Positions 25,027-34,405 of a stretch of DNA of 64,000 nt are shown here, piece by piece; position 1 is the stretch's first letter; each line of letters starts with the position of its first letter. The stretch covers positions 25,416-89,415 of the forward strand of contig CAZMTK010000010.1 in assembly GCA_964569245.1 (NCBI GenBank). The letters are read 5' to 3'. Made by a program: the position numbers and the translations under genes. The stretch comes from JAAYTY01 sp964569245. Lineage in GTDB: Bacteria; Fermentibacterota; Fermentibacteria; Fermentibacterales; Fermentibacteraceae. The notes under the pieces were generated by a model. The model was not told the DNA's origin, did no database searches, and worked only from the letters and a program-made list of their open reading frames with translations.

Positions 25027-27311
25027 AGCTCCTCCCTCCAGACTACCGACGCAAGCAGATCACGCCAGCGACTCGAGAGCGAGCCCGCGTCCACCGACCA
25101 GCCCTCGCCCTCGAGAAGAGGCCTTCCGGTGACCCGTCCCAACACTCTGGCGAACGGAGGCAGCTCCGCCGGAAGACGGTCCGCCTCGACCTCCAGGAGA
25201 TACCCCGGGGTCTCGGAGTACAGCGCCACGGGGTCCGGCCCGATGTCCAGGGCAATCCCGAGGGGCCCTCCAGCGATCGAGGCCATGACCATCTCCAGCG
25301 CCGCGATGGCGACACCGCCTTCCGAGATGTCGTGGCAGGACCTCACGATCCCCCGGGAAATCCAGTCGAGGACATGCAGAGCCATGCTCTTCTCGAGAGC
25401 CCCTCTGAATCCGGGCGGCGTGCCGCCGCAGCAGCTCAGGCACACTCTGGAGAACAGGCTGCCGCCGAGCTCGTCCAGCCTCTCCCCGAACAGGACGACG
25501 GCATTGCCCTCGCCCCGCAGCGTGCAGTCCGCGGATCGGGTGAAGTCGTCGAGCCTTCCCAGAACGGCCACAACGGGGGAGGGCGGGATGGCCCTGCCGG
25601 AGGGAGACATGTTGTAGAAGCTCACGTTGCCGGACACGATGGGGAGGGCGTCACCCTCGAACCCGAGAGCCCTGCAGGCGTGGGCGATCCCCTCCACTCC
25701 CCTCCTGAACTGCCACATGACCTCGGGGACCTCCGGGCTCCCGTAGTTCAGGCAGTCGGTTGCGGCGATGGGCGTCGCACCGACGGCCACCACGTTCCTG
25801 ACCGCTTCGCCGACTGCATGGGCGCCGCCCAGCCAGGGATCGAGGGACGAGATCCACGGATTGCCGTCTCCTGCGACGGCCAGCCCGGCCCTGCAGCCGG
25901 GGAGGGGGGCGACCACCGAGGCGTCGGCCTCGCCCGGTCTCAGCCTGGTCGAGCCCTGTACCTCGCTGTCGTAGAAGCTGAATACGGGCTTCCTCGAGGC
26001 GCCCTGGACCGACAGCGCCATGGCCGGGATGTCGATGGAGGGATCGGTCTTCATCGAAGCAGGGCCAGGAGGCGGAGGCGGACACTCCTCCACCGGCCTG
26101 TCGTAGCTGATGCCGCGGGTCACCGCCTCAACGGGAGTGCAGGCGACTTCTGCCCCCCCGCAGGTGACGCGGTAGCTCCCTCCAGCGGTGAACCTGCCGA
26201 TGACCGCCGCACCCGCGCCCGGGTGCAGCCCGGGCAGATCGAAGTCCTCGTTGTAGACGCGCAGGACGTCCGGAGCGGTCTCCTCGGGAACTGCGAGCCC
26301 GAACCGCTCCTGTGTCTCGGAGCAGGCTATCACCTCGGGAGGCAGCCCTCTGACAGCCACCGGGACAGCATCGAGCCACAGGTCCATGCCCATTCCACCG
26401 TGGGCCGCCAGCTCGCTGCTGACGCAGGCTATCCCGCCAGCGCCCAGGTCCTTGAAGCCGAATTCGACTCCCCTCTCGAACAGCATCTCGACAACGGCGG
26501 CATTCGCCTCCGAGAGAACCCTCTTGAGGAACGGGTCGGCAACCTGGACGGCGCCAGTGCGTCCCTCCTCCTCGAGGTCGGCGGAGGCGAACGTGGCGCC
26601 GCCGAATCCGGTCGCGTCCGTCGGCTTGCCGGCGAGGACCAGCACGTAGGGCTGCTTCTTCGCGGCTTCGGGCACTCTGCTGCGCACTATCCTGTCGTGT
26701 CTCACGAGTCCGACGGCTACGACGTTCACCAGGCAGTTCTCGTCGAAACCGGGATGGAATACCGTGTCCCCCCCGAGGTTGGGCACCCCCAGGGCATTGC
26801 CGTACTGCCAGATTCCCTGCACTACTCCGCGGGCTACCGCGCGCACGGATGCCCCCCGCAGGCCGCAGGGGTCTCCGAATCGGAGCAGGTCCATGGTGCC
26901 TATTACTTTAGCTCCCATGCAGTAAACATCGCGCACAATCCCCCCGACACCGGTGGCGGCACCTTCCACGGGGAGCACCTGTGAAGGATGGTTGTGGCTC
27001 TCGTGCGCGACTACGACGTCCCACTCGACTCCCCCGTGGACTGCGAACCTCACTATGCCCGAGTCCTCTCCCGGCCCCAGCACGACTGCGGGACCCTCCG
27101 CAGGGAGAATGGACAGGAGCTTCTTCGAGCTCTTGTAGGAGCAGTGCTCGCTCCACATGGTGTCGAAGAGGTGCAGCTCCAGGGGCGTGGGCATCCGCCC
27201 GACGTAGCCTGCCACTACCATTGCCTCGTCGATGGACATGGAGAGGGCCCTTGCTCTCAGCTCGTGCTCGAGAAGCTGTCTGATATCGGATAAGGAGTTG
27301 CCGGAGGTCAG
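25023..27311 (-). CDS. purL: Phosphoribosylformylglycinamidine synthase subunit PurL
   Basis: ATP-dependent FGAM synthase, small-type PurL of about 762 residues. Seen: TMWSEHCSYKSSKK at the active site entrance, AHESHNHPSQVLP, GGIVRDVYCMGAKVIGT and FKDLGAGGIACVSSELA. The first ATG (27239) has no clear ribosome-binding site and drops part of the N-terminal helix aligned in other PurL proteins. A CTG at 27311 overlaps the upstream stop as CTGA and has AGGAG 8 bases before it, so it is preferred. It forms purLQS with its neighbours. Confidence 0.93.
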   Translation of the reverse strand: MTSGNSLSDIRQLLEHELRARALSMSIDEAMVVAGYVGRMPTPLELHLFDTMWSEHCSYKSSKKLLSILPAEGPAVVLGPGEDSGIVRFAVHGGVEWDVVVAHESHNHPSQVLPVEGAATGVGGIVRDVYCMGAKVIGTMDLLRFGDPCGLRGASVRAVARGVVQGIWQYGNALGVPNLGGDTVFHPGFDENCLVNVVAVGLVRHDRIVRSRVPEAAKKQPYVLVLAGKPTDATGFGGATFASADLEEEGRTGAVQVADPFLKRVLSEANAAVVEMLFERGVEFGFKDLGAGGIACVSSELAAHGGMGMDLWLDAVPVAVRGLPPEVIACSETQERFGLAVPEETAPDVLRVYNEDFDLPGLHPGAGAAVIGRFTAGGSYRVTCGGAEVACTPVEAVTRGISYDRPVEECPPPPPGPASMKTDPSIDIPAMALSVQGASRKPVFSFYDSEVQGSTRLRPGEADASVVAPLPGCRAGLAVAGDGNPWISSLDPWLGGAHAVGEAVRNVVAVGATPIAATDCLNYGSPEVPEVMWQFRRGVEGIAHACRALGFEGDALPIVSGNVSFYNMSPSGRAIPPSPVVAVLGRLDDFTRSADCTLRGEGNAVVLFGERLDELGGSLFSRVCLSCCGGTPPGFRGALEKSMALHVLDWISRGIVRSCHDISEGGVAIAALEMVMASIAGGPLGIALDIGPDPVALYSETPGYLLEVEADRLPAELPPFARVLGRVTGRPLLEGEGWSVDAGSLSSRWRDLLASVVWREEL

Positions 27312-28465
27312 GCCTTGTACTCCTGGAAGCCGGTGCCGTCGAGTCTGCCGTTCACTGCATCGACGGTGAGCTCGTCGGACGGGTGGCAGGTGATCCACCT
27401 CATGCCGACGGCGCTGATCCTGTCGCCCTCCTCGTTCGTCATTCCCGGCAGCTCCTTCGAGAGCCTGTCGGCGACTATCGCCGCGCCGTCCTCGCTGGTG
27501 CCGGGCAGGAGAAGGAGGAGCTTCTCACGCGAGGTCCTGAGACCGGTGTCGATGTTGCGCATCGTGGCCTTCAGGAAGTTGGCGCACATGCGCATGACCT
27601 CCTTGGCCAGGAGCCTGTCGGAGCCGAGGCAGTCGGGAAGCTGCAGCTCGAGAACGGATAGCGGGCTGGAGAATCTCCTGACGCGCTCCAGCTCCGAGTC
27701 GAGCCTGGGGCGGAGCTGGCTCCTGCCGGGGAGAGCGGTATCCACGTCGAGGTCTGCGGCGGTCTCGAACCTCTCCAGGAGGCGTATGTTCTCGCTGGCC
27801 GCGGCGGCTATGGCCGCTATGGCCCTGACGCGCTCACGGACCAGCGTGGCCGTCCGGGGGATGTCGTTGAGGCAGAGCACTCCGTAGAGAACGCCCTGGC
27901 TGGTCATGGGTGCGGCGAGCTCGGGTATGTACCCGGGGAGGGCCGAATCCTCCACCTGCTTCCTCACAAGGGCGCTCTCCTTCGAGAAGTCCTCCGCGGA
28001 GAAGACCCTGCCGGTCTCGGCGGCGAAACCGACGTGCCCCTCGCCCACACCGAGCGAGAGCGGCATCCTGAGGAAGTTCGACAGGCCCTTCTCCAGCACC
28101 AGGCCCAGCCTCCGTCCCGTGCGGTCGGCCAGGAAGACGGCGATCCTCTCCGTGCCGGTCATAAGATTGATGGCTCGAGACACGAACTCGGCCAGCTCGG
28201 TAGAAGTGCGGGCGCTGAAGATCTGCTTCACAAGCTCGGGCAGCAGCACGGCCAGGTCCCTGTGGTGCTGAATCTCCCTCGCCTGCGACTGCGTGCAGGA
28301 CGAGGCCTCGTGGCAGTCCTGCCTGAGGGAGGCCACCTCCCGGTTCAGCTGGCTCACCCTCTCCTGGTAGCCTGCAATCTCGGCCCTTCTGCTCGAGACG
28401 TACCAGAGGAACGCCAACCCGCCGAGGACGAGTCCGGCGGCCAGACCGTACACTGCTTGCAGCAC
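27308..28465 (-). CDS. Membrane-anchored GAF protein with degenerate GGDEF domain
   Basis: 385 residues from GTG at 28465 (GAGGTGAT just upstream). One N-terminal membrane segment (residues 5-24), a coiled coil to about residue 65, a GAF domain (about 80-215, containing VGEGHVGFAAETGRVF), then a GGDEF-fold region starting DTALPGRSQLRPRLDSEL. The catalytic GGDEF loop is replaced by a sequence around TSREKLLLLLPG, so diguanylate cyclase activity is unlikely. It overlaps purL by 4 bases, which suggests co-expression with purine synthesis. Confidence 0.78.
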   Translation of the reverse strand: MLQAVYGLAAGLVLGGLAFLWYVSSRRAEIAGYQERVSQLNREVASLRQDCHEASSCTQSQAREIQHHRDLAVLLPELVKQIFSARTSTELAEFVSRAINLMTGTERIAVFLADRTGRRLGLVLEKGLSNFLRMPLSLGVGEGHVGFAAETGRVFSAEDFSKESALVRKQVEDSALPGYIPELAAPMTSQGVLYGVLCLNDIPRTATLVRERVRAIAAIAAAASENIRLLERFETAADLDVDTALPGRSQLRPRLDSELERVRRFSSPLSVLELQLPDCLGSDRLLAKEVMRMCANFLKATMRNIDTGLRTSREKLLLLLPGTSEDGAAIVADRLSKELPGMTNEEGDRISAVGMRWITCHPSDELTVDAVNGRLDGTGFQEYKA

Positions 28466-28545
28466 TCCATCACCTCACTAAGGCTGCGGCGACACCTGCG
28501 TTGACTTCTTAATATTGGGAAAGGCGGCCTGTTCCGCCACCCGCA

Positions 28546-29850
28546 CTATTCGATTCCGAGACGCGAGAGGATCAGCCCCTCGTTCCGCAGATGCCTGTCA
28601 GAAAAGCGGAGACCCTCCATTTCCGAGGGCCCGACGAGGCCCGCTATCAACGGGTTCTCCGCCGCAGCCGCCAGGAACCCGCGGCCCGAGCGGGCTGCCT
28701 CTGCAGCGGCCTTCTGGACGGCTTCGTAGGCCTCGATCCTGCCCATCCCCCTGTCGATCAGCGCCAGCATGACGGTCTGGGACAGGTGGCTGTCTCCCGC
28801 GGAGCCCAGGTTGGCCGCGACACGGTCCTCGAAGATGACCAGCCCCCCCGCCAGCTCCGCGGCCCTCTTCAGGGAGTACAGGGCCACTCCGAACGCGTCC
28901 GGCAGGATGAACCTCTCGGCCGACGAGTGGCTGATGTCCCTCTCGTGCCAGAGGGCCGTGTTCTCCATGGCCGCCGCCAGCCAGCCCCTCATCAGCCTGG
29001 CGAAGCCGCAGAGCCTCTCGCTCTGGACCGGGTTCCTCTTGTGGGGCATCGCACTGGAGCCTTTCTGCCCCTTCCCGAAGCTCTCCTCCACCTCCCCGAC
29101 CTCGGTGCGCTGGAGGTGCCTGACCTCTGTCGCGAATCGCTCCAGCGCTCCCGATATCATGGCCAGCGCCCAGACGAGTTCGGCGATTCGGTCCCTCGCC
29201 ACGACCTGCGTGGAGACGTCCTCTCTCCGCAGGCCGAGTCTGCCGCAGACGAACTCCTCCACGAAGGGATCGAGATGGGCGTAGGTGCCGACAGCTCCTG
29301 AGAGCTTCCCCGTGGAGGCAGCCTCCACCGCGCGGTCCAGCCTCGAGACGCAGCGGCGAGCCTCTGCGAGATGGCCGGCGAACTTGAGGGCGAGCGTGGT
29401 GGGCTCGGCATGCATCCCGTGCGTCCTTCCTATGCAGGCCACCCCGCGTCCCCTCCTGACAAGACCCTCGAGCTCTCTGCAGTAGTCCTGCAGAGCCGAA
29501 GCCACCAGCCTCCCCGCATCCCGTATCTGGGTGGCGAGAGCGGTGTCGAGGATGTCGCTCGAAGTCATGCCGTAGTGGATGTGGCGCGCTTCTGGACCCA
29601 GGCCTTCGGAGACGCAGGCGAGGAATGCGATTACATCGTGCCGCACGACCGACTCGATCTCGGCGATGCGCACGGTGTCGAATCTGGCGCCCGACCTGAG
29701 CCTCTCGAGGTCTGCTGCGGGCACCTGCCCCAGACGGACCCTGGCCTCGACGGCCAGAAGCTCGATCTCCAGCCATCTGCCGAACCTGGATTCGTCGGAC
29801 CAGACGGCGGCCATCTCGGGCACGCTGTACCTGTCTATCAACTCGTACAC
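28546..29850 (-). CDS. purB: Adenylosuccinate lyase
   Basis: Purine enzyme acting on SAICAR and adenylosuccinate, about 434 residues. The fumarase-superfamily signature is SSAMPHKRNPVQSE near residue 263; HYGMTSSDILDTALA and GRTHGMHAEPTT carry the other catalytic His residues. GTG at 29850 gives the canonical MYELIDRYSVPEMAAVW; an ATG 16 codons upstream adds a non-conserved extension. It is followed 80 bases later by the GAF-purLQS block. The 80 bases 28466-28545 show no feature. Confidence 0.95.
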   Translation of the reverse strand: MYELIDRYSVPEMAAVWSDESRFGRWLEIELLAVEARVRLGQVPAADLERLRSGARFDTVRIAEIESVVRHDVIAFLACVSEGLGPEARHIHYGMTSSDILDTALATQIRDAGRLVASALQDYCRELEGLVRRGRGVACIGRTHGMHAEPTTLALKFAGHLAEARRCVSRLDRAVEAASTGKLSGAVGTYAHLDPFVEEFVCGRLGLRREDVSTQVVARDRIAELVWALAMISGALERFATEVRHLQRTEVGEVEESFGKGQKGSSAMPHKRNPVQSERLCGFARLMRGWLAAAMENTALWHERDISHSSAERFILPDAFGVALYSLKRAAELAGGLVIFEDRVAANLGSAGDSHLSQTVMLALIDRGMGRIEAYEAVQKAAAEAARSGRGFLAAAAENPLIAGLVGPSEMEGLRFSDRHLRNEGLILSRLGIE

Positions 29851-29922
29851 CCCCTCCGAAGAACCCCGGGGCAGCGACGACACAGCCTGAACATGCAAAG
29901 AAGGGTCTCGCCGGGCGAGGTC

Positions 29923-31653
29923 CTAGAAGGTCCTGGCGGTCAGGATGCGAGCCAGGACGGGTACGATTCCGGCTGCGAAGAGGCTGCCGTCGGCGGCCAG
30001 CCGGGCGGAGAGCTCGGAGGGGAAGGGATTGCGGGTCAAGAGAGTGTACCCAACTGCCAGCCACAGGCTCCCGGCCAGCGAGCCGAGCCCTGCCGCAGGA
30101 AGCAGCCCTCTCGCCCACCCACATGCTACCAGGATCACCGGGAGAGCGGAGCAGGACCAGAACAGCACCTCGCTTCTCGTCCTGCCGAGCGCAAGCGGAA
30201 TGGTGTCCCTGCCCAGCATGGCGTCCCCCTGGAGGTCAACCAGGTCGAGGAGCAGGGACCTCCCCATGAGAAGCAGCACCATCTGGAGAGACCAGATGCC
30301 CACCGCCGGGAGCCCTGCAGGCCCCCCGAGCGTAAGGTACGGCATAATGCAGAGCAGGAGCGCCCATGACGAGGAGAACAGCAGGTCGCGCGAGCCGGGA
30401 ATCGAACGCAGGCCGGACGGGGGGCTGCCGGCGCTTTTCAGGAGGGGAAGCGAGTAGGCCGCGAAGAGGCCGACCGCACCGGCGAGGAACGCGCCCCAGA
30501 GCGGGGGCAGGAAGGCGGAGACTGTCACCGATACGGCGAGGGCGGAGAAGTACGCCGCTGTGAGGGGATTGCGGCACCTGACGACGAAGGCCCGCCTCTC
30601 CTCCCCCGGAGTCGGTGAGAATCCGGCTTCCAGCACTGTGTGGAGGCCCTGCAGGGCGAACAGCGCGAGGGCTCCGGAGAGGATTGCAGAGAGCCAGGCC
30701 GCGCTCCCGGCGACGACTGCCGAAGCCGCTCCCAGCGCGAAGGCGGCGGGGAGAACATGGAAGTTGCCGAGCACCAGCGTCCTGACGGCTCCCAGAGCCT
30801 TCCCGACGTTCTCGCCCTGCATCTCCAGAAGGCGCCCCCTGACCCGGCGGATGACCCAGCTCGGCGTGGATGCGCCGGCCGTGAGAACGACCCTCCGGAA
30901 GCCCCTCAGCTCTCTGGGATCGAGCTCGTCCTGCGACTCGACCTGGAAGACGGGCAGGCCGGCTTCGCGCGCAATCGAAGCAAGCCTCGCCGTGTTGGCG
31001 CTCTCCCTCCCGCCGACCACCACCACGCAGTCGGCCTTCGGGAGCAGGCTCCTGAGCTCGTTCTGCCTCATGCCCGTGGACTCGCATATGGTGGATTCCC
31101 ATTCCAGTCCCGGGAACCTTCCCCTCATCGCCTCGAGCACCGCCTCGAAGACCTCCGAGTCCTGGGTAGTCTGGGTCATCAGGAAGGGCTTCGACAGCTG
31201 CGGCAGGGCGGCTGCGTCGCCTGGCCCGGAGATCACGAACGCCCTCTCCCCTCCGGCATAGGATCGTATGGCTCGAACCTCCTGGTGGCCCTCGTCGCCG
31301 AGGATCACCACCTCGTAGCCCTCGCGGCTCTTGGCTCGTGCGAGGGCGAGGGCTCTGCCCACGCGCGGACAGGTCAGGTCGCGGACGCTCACGCCGGGCC
31401 TCTCGATGGCGGCCCGCTCCTCCCGGGTGATGCCGTGAGTCCTTATGAAGAGAGTCCCCCCGTCCGCATCCGAGGGATCCCTCGACATGCCGACGCCCCT
31501 CTCCAGAAGGGCGCCCAGCACCTGCGGATTGTGAACGAGGGGACCGAAGACCAGGAACGGCCCCCGCCCCTTCTTTATCTCCGCAAGCACCATGTCCACG
31601 GCCCTCCGCACACCCCAGCAGAAGCCGGAGGTCCTGGCGACGGTGACGCTCAT
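29923..31653 (-). CDS. ispH: Fusion of IspH (HMBPP reductase) and a UbiA-like prenyltransferase domain
   Basis: 576 residues. Residues 1-285 are a complete IspH: cluster cysteines in SGFCWGVRRAV, DLTCPRVGRAL and TICESTGMRQ; LVHNPQV, RTHG, GHQEV, TQTT, GGRESANTARL and TAGASTP are all present. Residues about 295-576 are a membrane domain with about eight spans. It contains the second UbiA Asp-rich motif, DLVDLQGDAMLGRDTIPLALG read in part, but the usual first motif (NDxxD) is not apparent. One chain thus joins the last step of the MEP pathway to a prenyltransferase-like membrane domain. Whether the second half is catalytic is uncertain. Confidence 0.88.
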   Translation of the reverse strand: MSVTVARTSGFCWGVRRAVDMVLAEIKKGRGPFLVFGPLVHNPQVLGALLERGVGMSRDPSDADGGTLFIRTHGITREERAAIERPGVSVRDLTCPRVGRALALARAKSREGYEVVILGDEGHQEVRAIRSYAGGERAFVISGPGDAAALPQLSKPFLMTQTTQDSEVFEAVLEAMRGRFPGLEWESTICESTGMRQNELRSLLPKADCVVVVGGRESANTARLASIAREAGLPVFQVESQDELDPRELRGFRRVVLTAGASTPSWVIRRVRGRLLEMQGENVGKALGAVRTLVLGNFHVLPAAFALGAASAVVAGSAAWLSAILSGALALFALQGLHTVLEAGFSPTPGEERRAFVVRCRNPLTAAYFSALAVSVTVSAFLPPLWGAFLAGAVGLFAAYSLPLLKSAGSPPSGLRSIPGSRDLLFSSSWALLLCIMPYLTLGGPAGLPAVGIWSLQMVLLLMGRSLLLDLVDLQGDAMLGRDTIPLALGRTRSEVLFWSCSALPVILVACGWARGLLPAAGLGSLAGSLWLAVGYTLLTRNPFPSELSARLAADGSLFAAGIVPVLARILTARTF

Positions 31654-31683
31654 CCGGGGACGACCTCCAAGAGAGGCTGTGCA

Positions 31684-31724
31684 AAAGGAGAGCGCCGGCT
31701 CTCGCGAGCCGGCGCTCCTTTTCC
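31684..31724 (-). terminator. Strong bidirectional terminator
   Basis: GAGCGCCGGCTC (31690-31701) pairs perfectly with GAGCCGGCGCTC (31706-31717) across a 4-base loop. T-rich runs lie on both sides (CTTTT on plus, TCCTTTT on minus). It follows the secreted protein gene on the minus strand and insulates it from the ispH fusion. Confidence 0.88.
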
Positions 31725-31740
31725 GGTCAGGGCAGGTACC

Positions 31741-32358
31741 TTACTGGTACAGGCCCTTGATGGCGCCCCAGGTCTCGCTCTCGAGGCCGAACTGGCCGTT
31801 GAAGCGGACGAAGTAGTCGTTGGCGGTGGAACCGCTGATGATCCACGGCTCCCAGACGACGAAGTCATCGCTGAAGAAGCTGTGGTCAACGCTGTTCGGG
31901 GTGTTGTCGCCGAGCACCGACGGCCAGCCGCCGGCGGACATCTCGGTGTTGATCAGGCCCCACCAGTTGGTCCCGCAGTCGATCGGCGAGCTGTAGTTGG
32001 CGTAGCAGGGAGCATAGTGGGCTGCGGTGACCGAGGTCTGGTCGAGCTGGGTCACAGGGCCGGCCGCATCGCCGGTATAGAGCTCGGCATAGAAGGAGCC
32101 CGTGTCCCAAGGATAGCTGGCGTGGTGGTAGAACCACAGCTCCATGTTCTCGGCACTGAAGGAGGCGCCGGGAGCGAAGTCGTCGGAGCTGTACCAGGTA
32201 CCCCTGTAGAGACCGCCCCAGGTCAGCCAGTAGGCCGAGCCGTCATCGTACTGGATCTTCTCGTCGGTCGATCCGATGTAGAGAGGCCTCTCGAGCCTCA
32301 GATTGGATGCGGATACGACTGCAACCAGAGCTGCGAGAACGAAAAGCACCCTTCTCAT
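31741..32358 (-). CDS. Secreted protein of unknown function
   Basis: 205 residues from ATG at 32358 with GGGGG upstream. A clean signal peptide (MRRVLFVLAALVAVVSAS) is followed by a Trp/Tyr-rich, acidic mature domain with two cysteines (PCYANYSSPIDCG) that may form a disulfide. No family is recognised. With its own promoter and a strong terminator it looks like an independently and possibly highly expressed exported protein. Confidence 0.8.
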   Translation of the reverse strand: MRRVLFVLAALVAVVSASNLRLERPLYIGSTDEKIQYDDGSAYWLTWGGLYRGTWYSSDDFAPGASFSAENMELWFYHHASYPWDTGSFYAELYTGDAAGPVTQLDQTSVTAAHYAPCYANYSSPIDCGTNWWGLINTEMSAGGWPSVLGDNTPNSVDHSFFSDDFVVWEPWIISGSTANDYFVRFNGQFGLESETWGAIKGLYQ

Positions 32359-32400
32359 GAACAACCCCCTTTCTAGGGTTCGAGTTTTCTTCGCGCGGGT

Positions 32401-32429
32401 ACTATTCGCCAGTGCATCGGGGCTGTCAA
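32401..32429 (-). promoter_or_regulatory. Promoter for the secreted protein gene
   Basis: On the minus strand, consensus TTGACA (32429-32424), a 17-base spacer and AATAGT (32406-32401), about 40 bases before the ATG. The -35 overlaps the last codons of uvrB. Confidence 0.6.
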
Positions 32430-34405
32430 CCCCGTTCCGGGCGTGTCAGCCTGCGCAGCAGGTCGCGCAGGCGTGCCGCCTCCTCGAATTCCAGCCTGGA
32501 GGCCGCGTCCAGCATCCTGCGCTCGATCTCCGCGGCTGTTTCGGCTGGTTCTCCCGCGGGGAGACCAACCCCGCGCGGCTCTCCGCCCTCCCTGAAGGAG
32601 TCGGCCATGCTGGTCGCCTGCAGGATCTCGGCCCGGGTCTTGACCATGGTCCTGGGGACTATCCCATGTATCTCGTTGTACCTCAATTGAATAGCCCTTC
32701 TTCGAGCCGTCTCCTCCATCGCCTCCCGCATGGAGTCGGTCACCTCGTCGGCATATAGCAGGACCCTGCCCGCGAGGTTCCTGGCGGCCCTGCCGGCGGT
32801 CTGGACGAGGCTGGTGCGGGATCTGAGGAATCCCTCCTTGTCGGCGTCCAGTATGGCCACGAGGGAGACTTCGGGCAGGTCCAGCCCCTCGCGGAGGAGG
32901 TTGACGCCCACAAGGACGTCGAACTCGGCCAGCCTGAGGTCCCTGAGGATGGAGACGCGCTCGAGGGCGTCGATCTCGCTGTGTACGTACCTCGCCTCGA
33001 TGCCGGCTTCGGCCAGCCAGGCGGCGAGCTGCTCCGCCGTCTTCTTGGTGAGAGTCGTCACCAGGACCCGCCCTCCGTCGGCGATCACCCTGCGACACTC
33101 CTCCAGGAGGTCGTCAATCTGCCCGGAGGCCGGTCGCACGACTATCTCCGGATCCACCAGCCCGGTGGGTCTGGCGATCAGCTCGACAACCTGCGCCGAG
33201 CGCTCGAGCTCGTAGGGCGACGGGGTGGCAGACATGCAGATCTTCTGGCCGGCCACTGACTCGAACTCCTCCAGGTAGAGCGGCCGGTTGTCCAAAGCCG
33301 AGGGGAGCCTGAAACCGTGCTCGACCAGGGTCTCCTTGCGCGACCTGTCGCCGTGGAACATCCCTCTGATCTGCGGGATGGTGCGGTGCGACTCGTCTAT
33401 GAACACCAGCCGGTCGGGCGGGTAGTAGTCCAGCAGGCAGCTCGGCCTCTCGCCGGGCGCCCTGCCGGAGAGATGCCTGCTGTAGTTCTCGATGCCGGGG
33501 CAGTAGCCGGTCTGTCCCAGAAGCTCCAGGTCGTATCTCGTGCGCGACTCCAGCCGCTGCGCCTCGAGCATCCTGCCGTGCGCCTTCAGGTGCGTCAGCC
33601 GCTCCGCGAGCTCGGTCTCTATCAGGGCCATGGCCCTTGCCAGGTCGGGTTCGGTGGTGACGAAATGCTTCGCCGGGTAGATCAGCGCGGCGGGAAGCTC
33701 CGACTGCAGGGCGCCGGTGAGGTGGTCTATCTGGCGGATGCTCTCGATCTCGTTTCCGAAGAACTGTATCCTTATGCCCGTGTCTGAATAGGAGGGCACG
33801 ACGTCCACCACGTCCCCCCGCACCCGGAACCTGCCCCTGGTCAGGGCCACGTCGTTCCGTTCGTACTGAATCGAGACCAGGCCGGCGAGAAGGGCGTCGG
33901 GCTGCAGGGTCTGCCCCCTCTCGACCTGAACGCAGGTCTGCCGGAAGGAGTCGGGATTCCCGAGGCCGTAGATGCAGCTCACCGATGCTACGACTATCAC
34001 GTCCCGGCGCGACAGAAGAGATGTGGTCGCCTTCAGCCTGAGCCTGTCAAGCTCGTCGTTCAAATCCGCGTCCTTCTCGATGTACATGTCCTGGGCGGGG
34101 AGATAGGCCTCGGGCTGGTAGTAGTCGTAGTAGCTCACGAAGTACTCCACTGCCGCGCCGGGGAAGAAGCCCTTCAGCTCGCCGTAGAGCTGGGCCGCCA
34201 GGGTCTTGTTGTGGCTCACGACGAGGGCGGGACGCTCCAGGGCCTCTATGACCCTGGCCATCGTGAAGGTCTTGCCGGAGCCGGTGACTCCCAGGAGCGT
34301 CTGCCACTCCATGCCGGCCCTGGTGCCGGAGACCAGCCTCTCTATGGCTCCGGGCTGGTCGCCTGCGGCCTCGAAGGGGGATACGAGACGGAAGAGGCCC
34401 GGCAA
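32426..34405 (-). CDS. uvrB: Excinuclease ABC subunit B
   Basis: Nucleotide excision repair helicase, 659 residues. Seen: Walker A GVTGSGKTFTM, the beta-hairpin region YYDYYQPEAYLP, DESHRTIPQIRGM, motif VI region SLVQTAGRAARN, and the C-terminal UVR motif (SRLEFEEAARLRDLL) that contacts UvrC. The start is TTG at 34405, directly after the pheT TGA. Confidence 0.97.
   Translation of the reverse strand: MPGLFRLVSPFEAAGDQPGAIERLVSGTRAGMEWQTLLGVTGSGKTFTMARVIEALERPALVVSHNKTLAAQLYGELKGFFPGAAVEYFVSYYDYYQPEAYLPAQDMYIEKDADLNDELDRLRLKATTSLLSRRDVIVVASVSCIYGLGNPDSFRQTCVQVERGQTLQPDALLAGLVSIQYERNDVALTRGRFRVRGDVVDVVPSYSDTGIRIQFFGNEIESIRQIDHLTGALQSELPAALIYPAKHFVTTEPDLARAMALIETELAERLTHLKAHGRMLEAQRLESRTRYDLELLGQTGYCPGIENYSRHLSGRAPGERPSCLLDYYPPDRLVFIDESHRTIPQIRGMFHGDRSRKETLVEHGFRLPSALDNRPLYLEEFESVAGQKICMSATPSPYELERSAQVVELIARPTGLVDPEIVVRPASGQIDDLLEECRRVIADGGRVLVTTLTKKTAEQLAAWLAEAGIEARYVHSEIDALERVSILRDLRLAEFDVLVGVNLLREGLDLPEVSLVAILDADKEGFLRSRTSLVQTAGRAARNLAGRVLLYADEVTDSMREAMEETARRRAIQLRYNEIHGIVPRTMVKTRAEILQATSMADSFREGGEPRGVGLPAGEPAETAAEIERRMLDAASRLEFEEAARLRDLLRRLTRPERG

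Noticed and set aside
24915..26984. 689-residue plus-strand frame opposite purL
   Set aside because: Same shadow effect; purL is certain in this stretch.
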